Assembly (NCBI GenBank): GCA_963854735.1
Contig: OY978099.1
Location: 2,046,001 to 2,110,000, forward strand
Direction of reading: 5' to 3'
Length of the DNA: 64,000 bases
Source of the DNA: Marvania coccoides
Lineage: Eukaryota; Chlorophyta; Trebouxiophyceae; Chlorellales; Chlorellaceae
Of this stretch, positions 43,036-53,390 are shown one piece after another (positions within the stretch are counted from its first letter, which is position 1; every line of letters starts with the position of its first letter). Both the position numbers and the translations under genes were made by a program. The notes under the pieces are model-generated. The model was given only the letters and a program-made list of their open reading frames with translations. It was not told where the DNA came from and made no database searches.

Positions 43036-44105
43036 TCATACGCAGATGTGACTGCATAAAATATAATATATGCTAACATCATGGGGCATATACAGCAATT
43101 CGTTGCCGCACATTTCGTCGTTCCTCAACATTAGCATTGCCGCCCAACGTCGCCTCTTCTTGGAGAGGGCCACTATGGAAAAATGCAGTCCTTCCAGCGC
43201 GAAGCATAACATGCCAGATTTGCCCCCAAAAAGCAGCTTCTTGGCCGCCTCGAAAACGTTCGCACATCCTCGTAAAGAGCAAGAGAAGTCATCGAGCGCA
43301 TGTTTTCGGAGGTTGAAACGCTGACCATGGCCAGCCTGACCCCTCGCATACTTCAGTTTGGTTGCTTTGAGCTGCACCGCCTCCGTAGGAGTCAAGCCAC
43401 GTCGGAAAGCTGCTTCGCTAGGTAATAGAAACCGTCATGCATCTGCCTCAGCTCCATGTTGACGGAGATGCACAGTTGCGCAGCTCCAACAAGAGTAAAC
43501 TTGCGTTTCCGGCATTGACCATAAATAAATAGGGCTGCCCTTGCAGGCTGTGCACCGCGACGCTAACCGGCCGCATCACTGAATCCACGTTGCTGCCTGG
43601 CGCCCTAGTACCACATACATCCACTTAATTGAGGTTAATTTATGTTTAAAGAACTCTCTGGCTACTCCATTAAGAGCTTTGCCACAAGCCAGCAGTCGGT
43701 GACATGCATCTCATAAATAGTCGCCTCGAATGTCGCCTCGATAGTTCTCTCTTCAAATTCAGAACTGCTTCAACGGCTGCAGAGAAGAAGATAGAAGCAA
43801 ATAATAATATAATAATCTTTCGTTTGATTACCGGCCTGTGTGCGCTTGAACATGGGAAAGCTGAGCGGGAAGCTTGAAATGGCCACGCCAAAATATGAAA
43901 CGAACCAATAGAGTGAGAAAATGCTGCGCAGAATGACCGGATATCGCAAAAAATATGAAAACTCACCTTTGCTCGCAAAGGTGACAGCTCGAGGGCCCAC
44001 AATAAAATATTGTACGTCAGAAACATCGATGCCGCGGGTCCTGAGCGCCTTAGCGCGTTGCAGATCTTCGCGAGAGAGCGAGCTCCAGCCATCAACTTTC
44101 GCCAT
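43036..44105 (-). other. Possible decayed or multi-exon gene, unidentified
   Basis: A possible first exon 43,967-44,105 (MAKVDGWSSLSREDLQRAKA, then VGPRAVTFASK) ends at a good donor, AAAG/GTGAGT. Downstream, coding-like stretches in different frames include PVSVAVHSLQGQPYLFMV (about 43,520-43,590), VNMELRQMHDGFYYLAKQ (about 43,400-43,460) and the 119-codon frame at 43,036-43,395 (PTEAVQLKATKLKYARGQ). Frame changes between them mean either unplaced introns or decay. I recognise no family. Confidence 0.3.
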
Positions 44106-44279
44106 GAAACTCTAACTATTTCAACCCAGGCCGGGTCAAATGATTATATCTTTGTGTATAAAATGTTATAATTGCGATAAAGGATTCAGCCAAAACGCAT
44201 AACTGAACCCGTCGCATAGCGTCTCGCCTAGCCCCCTGCCTAGTAAAGAAACTCACTCAACTGAACGCTCTCGCGGCAA

Positions 44280-44575
44280 TGGCTCCTGAGAGCTTCTGCT
44301 GGGCTGCTTTTGTGCAGTGGCTGGTTTTGGCGCGCAGGCAAGGGGGCCGGTGTGCAACAAATAAAGAGGCAGGGACTGGGAAAGCGGGCCCAGACCTTGG
44401 CGAGAATCGCCTTTTTTTTAATGACGCTGCGACAGCAAAAGGCAAATTCAAAGGGATTTGAAATGACGGTTTTTCTGTGCAGCCGGCTGCAACAATGCCC
44501 TGAAGCTGCCCAAACAATCGACAACTTCAACATCTTAGTCCCCAATAGAAATGAGTGTGGATCGCTCATTTCCAA
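44280..44575 (-). repeat. Dispersed repeat R1, copy 3 (inverted, diverged)
   Basis: Reverse complement resembles 2311-2568, with more substitutions. On the minus strand it keeps a 111-codon frame (44,240-44,575; MLKLSIVWAASGHCCSRLHRK). The words KLSIV, AASG, HRK and CTPAPL recur in translations of the other copies, so R1 may descend from coding sequence. Confidence 0.6.
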
Positions 44576-44601
44576 ATCATTGAATTGGTTAGCCCGGTTC
44601 T

Positions 44602-44905
44602 TGTAATAGAGGGACTACTAGTTCTATTAGTGCGAGTGTTTACAGGACTAGATTATATGGATACTAACTTGTGCCCCGAGAATGGAGAGGCGCAGCGTTA
44701 TAAATGGGGGGTGTGCGCAAGGCGTGCTCAACGAAAGGGAGAGGGAGAATGCACTCGTGGGCTTGTGTGTAAAAGGGAAATGGCGTAACTGGCAATGCAA
44801 TAGGAATCAAAGAGAGGTAGAGGTATATTTGGAATGCGTAGAGAGGTGGCTATTTGATGGGATTAAAGTAAGGAGAAACAAAGGCGTGCAGCTTGCGCTG
44901 CTACA
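44602..44905 (-). repeat. Family A LTR (A-3)
   Basis: 304 bp with many differences and small insertions relative to the 294-bp consensus (for example GGGACTACTAGTTCT). The oldest-looking family A LTR here. Confidence 0.85.
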
Positions 44906-46190
44906 ACTTTCCTCCCTCCTAAAGGACTACGTCGTCTTTGCAATGACGCGTGGAGGGGAATGGGGAATGGTGAATTACTTGTGGCGCGAACGTTCTTCGC
45001 AGGCATCCACGAAAGTTTTGACAGATGTGGGGTCGATGTCGTCTTGGAGGCTATCGGCTGGGAGCCATTCGTCAAAGTCAGGGGGATAGCCGCCCCAGCG
45101 AATGAGGTATTCAAAGGAGCGCCGACAGCCTTTGCCACGGTAGCGTTTGTTAAGGAAGGCCTTGACCAGAAAGTTTTCTTCATCGATGAGGTCGGGAGTT
45201 GGGAGGAAAACGTCACGGTCGGGGTACTTGTCGGGAGCGTGGAAGGGCTTGACGCGGGAGATGTTGATGACGTCGTGAAAGGAGAAGTTTCCATGTAGGT
45301 CCAGGCGGATGGCGTTGGGGCCAACTAGTTCGGTGATGTCAAAGCGGCCACACTAGCGAGGGGAGAGCTTGCGGGAGAGAAGGCCTGGGAGTTTGAGGTG
45401 TTCTGTGGATAGGAGGACCTGGTCGCCTGTGGAGAAGGTGTGATCGGTGCGGCGTTTATCAGCGGAGCGTTTCTGGCGTTCTTGGGCTCGCATGAGGTGT
45501 TCCTTGGCGCTGCGGAGGGCTGAGCGCTGTTGCTCGAGGAAGGCGTCTGCAGCTGGGCTGGTGGAGGCTTTAGGCGGCGCTACAGCTTGCAAGGTCGCAG
45601 GGGTGTGTGGGTGAGAGCCGTAGTTGAGGAAGAAGGGGGTCTGTTGGGTGCTGGCTTGGACGGCGTTGTTTCTGGCGAACTCGGCAGGGGTGAGGAGTTG
45701 GTCCCAGTTGGACTGGTGCACGTCTGTGTAGCAGCGCAGCATGTCTTCAATAGTGCGGTTGGCGCGCTCGGTTTGGCCGTCGGTTTGCGGGTGGAAGGCG
45801 GTTGACATGGCAAGGTTTGTGCCGACAAGCTTGAGAAGTTCTTTCCAAAAGGTAGAGGTAAAGCGAGGGTCGCGGTCGGAGATGATGGATTGGGGCATGC
45901 CGTGGAGGCGGAAGATGTTGTCAAAGAAGAGGCGGGCCGTGAGCTTGGCGGTGACCTCGATGTCGGTGAGGACGAAAAGCTGTGGCACATTTTTGAGAGT
46001 TCGTCCACGAAAACGATGATAGTGCCATGGTCGTATGCTGTCTTTGGCAGGCCAGGGATGAAATCTAGGGTGACTTGTTGCCAGCAATATTCAGGGATAG
46101 CCACGGGGCGGAGAAGGCCGAGGGGGGACTTGTCGGAAGGCTTGAATGTTGGCATTGAGGCTGTGGCGGCGAAGGGTGTCAAATACGATG
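44602..46190 (-). mobile_element. Family A element, diverged copy A-3
   Basis: LTR of 304 bp (44,602-44,905), polypurine tract, chromodomain region and integrase core (frame 45,353-46,087). A stop in the RYCGPFD region (near 45,355) and frame changes show decay. At about 46,140-46,190 the sequence jumps from the integrase zinc region to a short RT stretch, then to unrelated DNA. More diverged than A-1 and A-2. Confidence 0.85.
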
Positions 46191-46546
46191 CCGTGATATG
46201 CACGGAAAGTGGCACGTATCGCATGTGACTGGGACCCCATTGTGGAAAGACAAAATTTCTGGCCTCGTTTTACTGATGCTGCTCAGAACCCCGTGATTGA
46301 AACGCTTGGGTGATGGCTCGTCGCTGGTGAGGCGAGGAGACTCAGTACGCTGTCGAGGAGGTGCCAGCGAAGAAGAAGTGCCACATGTCCTCTTGAAGTG
46401 CTCTGAACTGTAAACCCAAGAATGACTGCGGTGGATAATGGGGGCATAGCATCGGATGCATCTAGTGCCGTCCGTTGTAAGGTACACTGGCGAAATTCTA
46501 TCTCATGGCTTGTTTGAATTTTCAAACATTGCCTCCATACATACAT

Positions 46547-46575
46547 CACTGTGGTAAAAGTCCCTAGCTTAAGTC
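46547..46575 (+). repeat. Left terminal inverted repeat of the CACTG element
   Basis: CACTGTGG, a 7-bp variable part, then CCCTAGCTTAAGT. The partner lies at 53,211-53,236 in inverse orientation with a shorter middle. Confidence 0.6.
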
Positions 46576-46824
46576 TAGCTTAAGTCGGGCTCACCCATGG
46601 CTTAAGATTCGACGGCGGGACCACCCCACGACTCCTGGGGGCCTCCCCGCACCCCTCTGAGGGGCCTCCCCTACAGCGAGTTCTGATAAGCAAAGTCGTT
46701 GCATTTCCGCCTATTAAAGTTTTTAAAAAGCAAACATAAACTGCTCTATAGGCTTACATTCATGGCGTTTCTTTATTCAGGAGTACACAAGACAATCAAT
46801 CAAAAAAAATGGGTGAGTAACTGA

Positions 46825-46875
46825 TTGATAAAGCACCAGCACCAGCACCAGCACCACCACTTTATCAAGTGCTGG
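46825..46875. repeat. (CACCAG)n run inside an inverted repeat
   Basis: TGATAAAG and CTTTATCA flank four CACCAG-type units, followed by GTGCTGGTGC, giving a potential long stem. Confidence 0.55.
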
Positions 46876-46989
46876 TGCAATGGGGTCCCATCCTTGTGCC
46901 CAGTACCATCAATTGAGACATATTATGGTGGCCCATTGCACTGAAATTTTAGTATCTCATTTAATGTAGATGGTTGCTTTTCTAGCTGG

Positions 46990-47450
46990 TGCTGGGTAAA
47001 GCTCCTCGCATTTGGGGGTTCGCAGCTGGTTGGTGGCCACATGGCCATGGAGTACCAAGGGACTGCTACCTGGGCAAGGATCACGATGGAGACGGTGGTA
47101 CAAGGTCACAGGCACTATGCTTAAGAAGGGGTGCTTATGCAGGGCTTACAAAACATGCTTACTGTAGGCTTACTGTAGGCTTGTGTGTAGGCTTGCGCTA
47201 GGCTTGCGCTAGGCTTGCGCTAGGCTTGCCAGTAATTTGTAAGCCTACAGTAAGCCTGCAACTCTTGTAAGCATAGGCTTATGCAGGCCTTACGGAAGCC
47301 TTACGGCTGGCTTAAGATGGCTCAATCGTAAGCATGCTCACACTTTTGTAAGCCAGGCTTACACACAAGATTCTGGAAAGCCAATAGTAAGCATGCTTAT
47401 GGTTGGCAAACCTCTTGTAAGCCACCGTTCGTAAGCCTACAGCACGCCAT
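46990..47450. repeat. AGGCTTA/TAAGCCT subterminal array, left
   Basis: More than fifteen copies of AGGCTTA-, AGGCTTG- or TAAGCCT-type words in both orientations, including TAGGCTTGCGC three times in tandem (about 47,190-47,225). Dense short subterminal repeats are typical transposase-binding regions of CACTA elements; that role is inferred here. Confidence 0.7.
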
Positions 47451-47453
47451 GGC

Positions 47454-48260
47454 TTACCGTAGTCTTGCCACCATCAATATGGTAACTCCCCAGTCTCCTC
47501 GTTCAACTTGCAGTATGAGTGTGCCACTCATACTGCAAGCCGCCTTGTGCATCTCTTGGTCCAAAGCTGAAGGGGAAGGGCAACGGGGCTCAGAATTCAA
47601 ACAGACTCGGCACAAACAGCGTGGTTCTCGGCAGTTTTGGCAAATCTTACCAAAGTTTTTGGAAGCGCGCTGCCCGGCCCCTTTTTCTCCTCCTCCAGCC
47701 TCCACTCCCGTGTCCTGGGCTGTGGCCGCTGATCCGCGGTGGCCCCCATCCGGGCCAGAACTTCCCCCGGCGGTAACTTGGTACATCATGTCCACCGTGG
47801 CTTCGGACTCGCTGCGCACCGTAAATCAGCAATTAGTTTCGCTTCGGTCGATCGCAAACGGGGACAGAGAGATACAACTTGCCATGAGGAGGCTGCACCA
47901 AGGAGTTTGCCGGCAAGCCCCACATTTGTGGTGGCGAGGGCGAGATACCGGACAATCTTCTCTGCCTCGTAGGAAGTATGGATAGCACGCGCCGATATGT
48001 CGCCGGGATTAAGGCGGGGCGTCAAGTACTCGATTTGAACATCCTGAATGTTAAGTTAACATCAAGAGCGCGTGCCACGTTTTTTCTGTGCGCCTCCACC
48101 AGCTCGCGCGCCTGACTTTCAGAGTTGGTAGTCACCACAAACTGCGTGAAAGGCAAGAGGTTTTGCGCGGTGTGGCCAGGCTTCGGCGAAACGGTTGCAA
48201 TTATGACTACCGATCCAACCATAATTAATTGAACTTGAGGCCACGCACTGGTCTGCACGA
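47454..48260 (-). other. Minus-strand open stretches, unidentified
   Basis: Three successive frames read as plausible protein: 48,022-48,258 (ESQARELVEAHRKNVARALD), 47,786-48,025 (SARAIHTSYEAEKIVRYLAL) and 47,454-47,819 with a cysteine cluster (CQNCREPRCLCRVC). They could be parts of a second transposon gene or chance. No family recognised. Confidence 0.25.
47507..47539. repeat. Perfect 15-bp-arm hairpin
   Basis: CTTGCAGTATGAGTG, then TGC, then its exact reverse complement CACTCATACTGCAAG. Confidence 0.8.
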
Positions 48261-48483
48261 GGCATATAACGATAAATACAGAAAAAATAAATTAGTGCAC
48301 ACAGTCTGGAAGCCGAGGAGAGGTTCAGCAGCAAGAAAAGTCGATCAGTTCGAACTGATCGAACTCGGGGTCGAAATGTTTGAGTCGGCTAATTTCCGGC
48401 AGTCCCACTTTTTCAGCGATCGCTTCCCCTGGTACTTATAACTATCACGCTGTACTTTTCTACGCGCGGCCATCGCCCCCGTC

Positions 48484-49832
48484 ATGCTGCCTGCAGAAAC
48501 TCAACCTCGAGCTGTTTTTGGAGCCCCGTTGCCCTGCAGCCCATTAATGCCGACGACCACCTCTCTGACCACCACGACCACCGGCACTCTGAGGATGAGG
48601 ACTCTCTCTACGAGGACGCTGACTCTCTCTACGAGGATGACCCCGCCGCAGGAGGAGAGGAGGTGGACGCCGGCGGGGGGGGCTGATGACCCCGTCCTTC
48701 CTTGGGTTCATTGGGATCTGGTCCGGTCTGACGAGGAGGAGCCCGCTGAGCATGACCTTCTCGCAGAGGAGATGGACGCCACAAGGCGGGGCACTGCAGC
48801 CTACTACATCGCTCGCAGGAATGAGCCGCTGTACCCTGGGTGCAGGCGCACGGTCCTGGAGTACGTGCTGGAGATGGTCGTGTCCAAACTTGCGCAATGC
48901 CGGAGCGACAAGGATTTTCAGGAGGACCTGCGTCGTGTCGGCAGCTCATACCCTGATGGCCACCTCCTGCCCACGTCGTGGTACATCTGCAAGCGCATCA
49001 TCGGCGTGCGAGACCTCCACGACCACGTACACTATTTTTGCAAGGCGTGCGGCGAGTACCGTTTCCCGCACCTCCCCGGGCAGCGCAGCTACAGGCTGCA
49101 TGCTGAGGACAAGTGCCTAAGGTGCAAGGGTGCTCGTTTTGAGAGGGACGTGCACGGGCACCTCCGCCCTGCCGCGTGGGCGTTCTACATGGGGCTCGAC
49201 ATCGCCATCGGCCACTACCTCTTCGCCAACCCCAACTTCAACTCGCACCGCGCAGTGGGCCGCATCCTCGATGAGCACTCCTTCCTTGGCTCCGTGGAGG
49301 CTCAGCGCATAATCACCGCCTTGGCCGTTGGGTTTCTGGACGAGTCAGGTACAAGGTGGCACCTCGGAACCGACGCGCTGTACAACTACATGTATGTAAG
49401 GCCAAGTACATGTATGTAAGGCCAAGTACATGTATGTAAGGCCAACAACAGCCACTACTCCCTTTTTACCGATTTCTTCGGGGCCTTTGGGGGTGGATTC
49501 AAGATGCACAGCACGGGGGCTGTCATGCTGCGTTGCGAGGACCTGGGGATGGAGTACATCGGGCGGCGAGAGTTTGGCGTGCTGCTGCTGATCGTCCAAG
49601 GGCCGAAGGCGCCCAAGGGGCGTACCCCTACATGGAACTCATCGCGCTGGACTTCAAGTGCCGGATGCGTTGCGGCCTGATGGTGCAGCCGGTGTGCTGG
49701 GGCGAGGGGGGCATCAGCACCTTGCTCGGGACGCCCTTCATGCACCGCCCCATTCTGGGCTGGACGCGGACATCCCGGCCGCGCAGTGGGGGAGTTCGTC
49801 AAGTCCTCCCAGGCGTACTGCTCGTGCCTTAG
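48484..49832 (+). pseudogene. TNP2-like (CACTA) transposase, frameshifted
   Basis: The first frame (48,484-49,419) has a low-complexity start, then YVLEMVVSKLAQCRSDKDFQ, LPTSWYICKRIIG, and a zinc-like block HYFCKACGEYRF...DKCLRCKGARF, the layout of the region ahead of the TNP2 catalytic domain. After three 20-bp repeats it goes on in another frame with NNSHYSLFTDFFGAFGGGF and FGVLLLIVQGPKAPKG, which corresponds to the TNP2 DGF and GPkxP blocks. A last frame (PYMELIALDFKCRMRCG) ends by 49,832. The catalytic remainder is absent. The assignment rests on motif order, not a database search. Confidence 0.6.
49387..49446 (+). repeat. 20-bp unit in three tandem copies
   Basis: TACATGTATGTAAGGCCAAG three times, the last copy slightly altered. 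The 40 extra bases are not a multiple of three and disturb the transposase frame. Each unit holds donor-like GTATGT and GTAAGG. Confidence 0.85.
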
Positions 49833-49949
49833 TCATACATATTTTCATGCTACAAAGTGCCTCAAGTATATTCTGTCGTGCCTATATCATTATACAAGTC
49901 GTGGGCGCTGAGTTCATCATTTTTTTCCCTCGTATTTTTGAAAGCCACG

Positions 49950-50300
49950 TATTATGGTGGCCCATTGCAAATATTAGTATGTGATTTAATGCAGATGGTT
50001 GTTGGCCACATAGCCATGGAGTACAAGGATCACGCTGGGGACGGAGGTACAAGCACTTTGACGAAGGGGAGGTGCTTATGCAGGGCTTAGTGAGGGCTTA
50101 CCAGTAAGCACCTTACCTGGCCAAGGCTTACCCTAGGCTTATCCCGGAGGGGGTAATAAAACAGCGGGAAAAAGGCTCCCATATGCTCTACTATCCATTA
50201 ACAATGCATCCCTTTGCTTAATTTCAAGTTTCATCCATTTTGAAAATTTAAGCCTCCCTAGCTTACGGATGGCTTACAAAAATGTTTGCGCCATTTTGTT
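49950..50300. repeat. Second copy of the left-end module
   Basis: Repeats 46,915-47,150 in the same orientation (TATTATGGTGGCCCATTGCA, then GCCATGGAGTAC, AGGTGCTTATGCAGGGCTTA). It then continues with a stretch matching 58,192-58,430 and ends with CTCCCTAGCTTACGG, close to the terminal repeat. Probably a related non-autonomous element or an internal duplication. Confidence 0.6.
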
Positions 50301-50450
50301 CACTTACTGGCTTGCGGGTGTCAGAAATCGTACATTATTATTATTAACACATAACTGCTCACAAGCAAGAAATAAGGTAATTAGCTGGCCTACAAGGCCT
50401 ATATTTGTCAACACAGTACGAGTATCGATCAAGCTAAATATAGTTGCAAT

Positions 50451-50518
50451 GGGGCAACGGACCTCCAAAACTGCCCCCCAGGCTGCCCAGGGGCGTTGAT
50501 TTGGAGGTCCGTTGCCCC
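50451..50518. repeat. Hairpin repeat H, copy 1
   Basis: Perfect 19-bp inverted repeat: GGGGCAACGGACCTCCAAA at 50,451-50,469 and its complement at 50,500-50,518, with a 30-nt C/G-rich loop. Confidence 0.9.
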
Positions 50519-50705
50519 AGCCCCCAAATCATGCTCATTCGACTGGATTTGCCTATGCCAACCAATTAACTCAACAAAATAAATAATTTTGGTTTATTTG
50601 AGCACTGCTTAACCTGCGTTAAGGTAAAAGGACGTACTATGTACCGGAAGTACAAGCGCAATCATGAACACGCATGTTGAACGCGAAATAGAAATTATTT
50701 ATGAA

Positions 50706-50776
50706 AGGGGCAACGGGGCTCCAAATCTGGTCCCCGAGTATAAACCACACGCGTATAATTGGAGGACCGTTGCCCT
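50706..50776. repeat. Hairpin repeat H, copy 2
   Basis: Arms GGGGCAACGGGGCTCCAAA and AATTGGAGGACCGTTGCCC pair with two central mismatches. The loop differs in sequence from copy 1, so only the arms are conserved. Confidence 0.82.
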
Positions 50777-52234
50777 ATTTACCACACCGCCATAAATTTG
50801 AAAAAAAACAACGCCAGTTTTGAAGGAAAGTGCTAATTATAGGTCAATTGAAATTGTTAGCAGAAATAACACTGTATATATTATGTATCAACGCCATGGC
50901 CTGCTTTCGTTGAATGGAATGAGGCATCTCCTATTGGCAAACTCCTAGTATGGGCACATTTCCACCTAGTAAGGGCTGGCTTTCCAGGCAGTGGTAAAGT
51001 TCATGTTCATGGTCCGCATAAAGAACACAGCGCATATCATTTTGTTGTGAATTTTCCAGCGTTCTTAAAAATAGAAGGCAAATAAAAATTGAAGATGAAT
51101 AGTGAAGAATGAACAGTGGGCAACTTTCTCACATCAATTATTGACTACATTGCGAGTATCTAGCCTTTATATAACTGCGTTTGAGAGGTATTGATCTGAG
51201 CAAAATTCAATTGAATTGCTATTTTTTCAAAATCAAATTTGTACGCGTGGGCCATACTAAAGTAATCGACTTCTTCAGTTGCGTTTCATCGTTGATCGAT
51301 ATGCTTCAGGACGGCACAAACACATATTTGCAATTTAAGGGAAGGAACTTTTTAAATCACAATTGCGATTACAATCTTGCTGGGCGCAAGCCAAATTTCC
51401 ATTCCAAGCTCCAAGGAAATAAAACACGTTAACCTTATATTCATCATGCGGTTTTACAAGCCTAAAAGTGCGCTTGCTTTAAGTGAGCTTCCAAAATTTC
51501 GTCCCAGGAAGAAATCGCAGAATTGATAAGGCGCACGCACGCGGCCTTCCAACTATTCAATTTATTGTTTCATAATTTTTTCAATACACGTTTTATCATA
51601 TCTCGGGCGGAGCGCTTGCCTGCGCGGCGCTGCTGCGGCAGTTTCATTCCTACCATTTATATCCGTCGCCTGATTTCTCATCCTTTGCCATTCCCTGCAC
51701 GCTTTAAGTGCCTCAGATTAACATCATCACTTCAATGATTATTTAGCGTGCTTTGGCGTGATTTCGCTGACTATAATTTATCTTTATAAATTTACCATGA
51801 CATTGTTATTTCGATCATAACTGGAGCAATGTTCCTCTCCTCTTTTCTACTGATTTGCAAGGTAGTCTAGATGTTCAGTTTATAATGTCGACACGGAGAA
51901 CATGAACACGTGGTATTCACGCAGCTAAGTAGTCCTCTTTTAACTGAGTAAGTGAAGTAGGGTGTATTTTGCTCTCAATCATTAAGTTACGTCTTCTTTT
52001 TGTTGTTCATGTTAATACGCATATTAACATAGACGTCACATTTTTTGTTTTTTCTCTCCAGAATGGGCCACATCAACGTAGCGCTTCAGACTTCCTTTGT
52101 CGCCACAGATTGACATAAATGTCCGTCATTGAAAGATGCTAAAGTCCATGGGCAATTCAGAAGGTGAGCAATACTTATATTATCACATTAGCATTAAATT
52201 GTTGCATATTTCTTGGTTTGAATGCTCTGGGAGT
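50777..52234. other. No gene recognised
   Basis: AT-rich with only short unconvincing frames (for example 51,181-51,432). No repeats noticed. Confidence 0.45.
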
Positions 52235-52306
52235 GATGGGGCAACTGCCCTCCATTCCAAGTAACAGTTCACCCGGTTTGAGTTGATTTGGAGGCCCGTT
52301 GCCCAT
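52235..52306. repeat. Hairpin repeat H, copy 3
   Basis: Arms ATGGGGCAACTGCCCTCCATT and ATTTGGAGGCCCGTTGCCCAT: same family with more mismatches on the left arm and another unrelated loop. Confidence 0.75.
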
Positions 52307-52421
52307 TCTTCAGCCAAACACACTTGGTAATAAAAATACCAAAGCTAATTCAAGTCTTGTCTTTCTTTCTTATACTCAATTGCAGGCAAATATTGGTTGG
52401 AGCTCAATCGAGAATCATTCA

Positions 52422-52525
52422 TCAATTTATTATTATTATTTCTGCTTGCACTTCGGTGCCAGTCTGCTATGTTGCCTTAGTTGCTTCTTTGTGCGGACTT
52501 GAAACCTGTAATGTATGTATGTATC
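52422..52525 (+). mobile_element. LINE 3' end, plus orientation, 5'-truncated
   Basis: About 100 bp of the shared LINE 3' end (CTGCTTGCACTTCGGTGCC to GTGCGGACTTGAAACC) with a three-unit TGTA tail. The only plus-strand 3' end found. Confidence 0.82.
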
Positions 52526-52794
52526 CTTGCAAGGAGGTGAGGTATTCTAAAGTTTCATACATTATTATATACCAAGTTGTGCATAATAACGCCTTCTTAT
52601 TACTACTATCCTTGCCCTATATTTTATTAATGCAGGTCTTGCAAGGAGGGTAGTGCGTTTTTCAAGAGACGGGAGAGAGTAGGTAAGATTTAACCATGAT
52701 GATGGGTAGAATGGTGGTAATGCATGCATGAAAGGTGTACATGTACTTAATGCATGGGAAGATAATGTGCATTGTGGAAGGCTGTATTACTGAT

Positions 52795-53236
52795 TTAGAG
52801 CATTACTTCGTAAGCCCGGTTTATAAATTTGTAAGCCTGGGGCTACAATTCGGCAATGTAAGCCCTGCATAAGCCTGGGGTTTTTTGAGCTGTAGGCTTA
52901 CAATAGGCTTACATATTTTTGGTAAGCCTACGGTAAGCCTATGCATACGCCTACCGTAAGCAATTCGTAATCTCTGCATAAGCACCCCCTCTTCGTCATA
53001 GTGAAGGTCACAAGGGTGTGGTGATGAAGGTAAGATTGTTTGAGTCTGCTTTGTTGGAGTTCATGTTTAGATGCTTTTATTCATACTTGTGCCTTATGTA
53101 TGTCTTGCACGATCACATAAATCCATGTAATGTGTAGCAACGCAATGAAAAAGATAAGCCACAACTTATGGTACAAATTTAAGCTATAATTAAGCCATCA
53201 TGTAAGCCAAAAACTTAAGCTAGGGAGTCCACAGTG
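52795..53236. repeat. AGGCTTA/TAAGCCT subterminal array and right terminal repeat
   Basis: Eight or more TAAGCC or GGCTTA words, then CTGCATAAGCACCCCCTC (inverted partner of the left module), then the terminal repeat ending GAGTCCACAGTG at 53,236. Confidence 0.65.
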
Positions 53237-53239
53237 CAG

Positions 53240-53360
53240 CAATGATGGGGAAATGAATTACATGATGACTATGAGAAGACGAAAATCACATGACTGAATG
53301 AATGAACTGCGTATGGAGATATTATATTAGGAATAATCCGAAAATGGATCCCTGTGTAAC
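53240..53360. repeat. Diverged copy of 63,428-63,555
   Basis: Shared words include GATGACTATGAGAAGA, AAAATCACATGACTGAATGA and GAACTGCGT. The match begins right after the CACTG element end. Confidence 0.8.
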
Positions 53361-53390
53361 TAAGCAACTTGAATTTTTGTTAATACATCA

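Larger units (their letters stand above)
46547..53236. mobile_element. Candidate CACTA-like (EnSpm) DNA transposon with CACTG ends
   Basis: The left end CACTGTGGTAAAAGTCCC, continuing to TAGCTTAAGT, and the right end, reverse-complemented CACTGTGGACTCCC then TAGCTTAAGT, form terminal inverted repeats. Both ends are followed inward by AGGCTTA/TAAGCCT arrays and by an inverted match around GGTGCTTATGCAG (47,125 and about 52,985). Inside lies a TNP2-like transposase (48,484-49,832). Flanking triplets are CAT on the left and CAG on the right, so a perfect 3-bp duplication is not seen; the ends could belong to two related elements. Confidence 0.55.

Noticed and set aside
43400..43460. FtsJ-like methyltransferase start (DGFYYLAKQ)
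   Set aside because: Nine residues of resemblance only, and the following frame does not carry the expected SRAAFKL block.
46990..47450. CRISPR-like array in the AGGCTTA region
   Set aside because: Units are 7-11 bp, in both orientations, without constant spacers; the context is a eukaryotic transposon.
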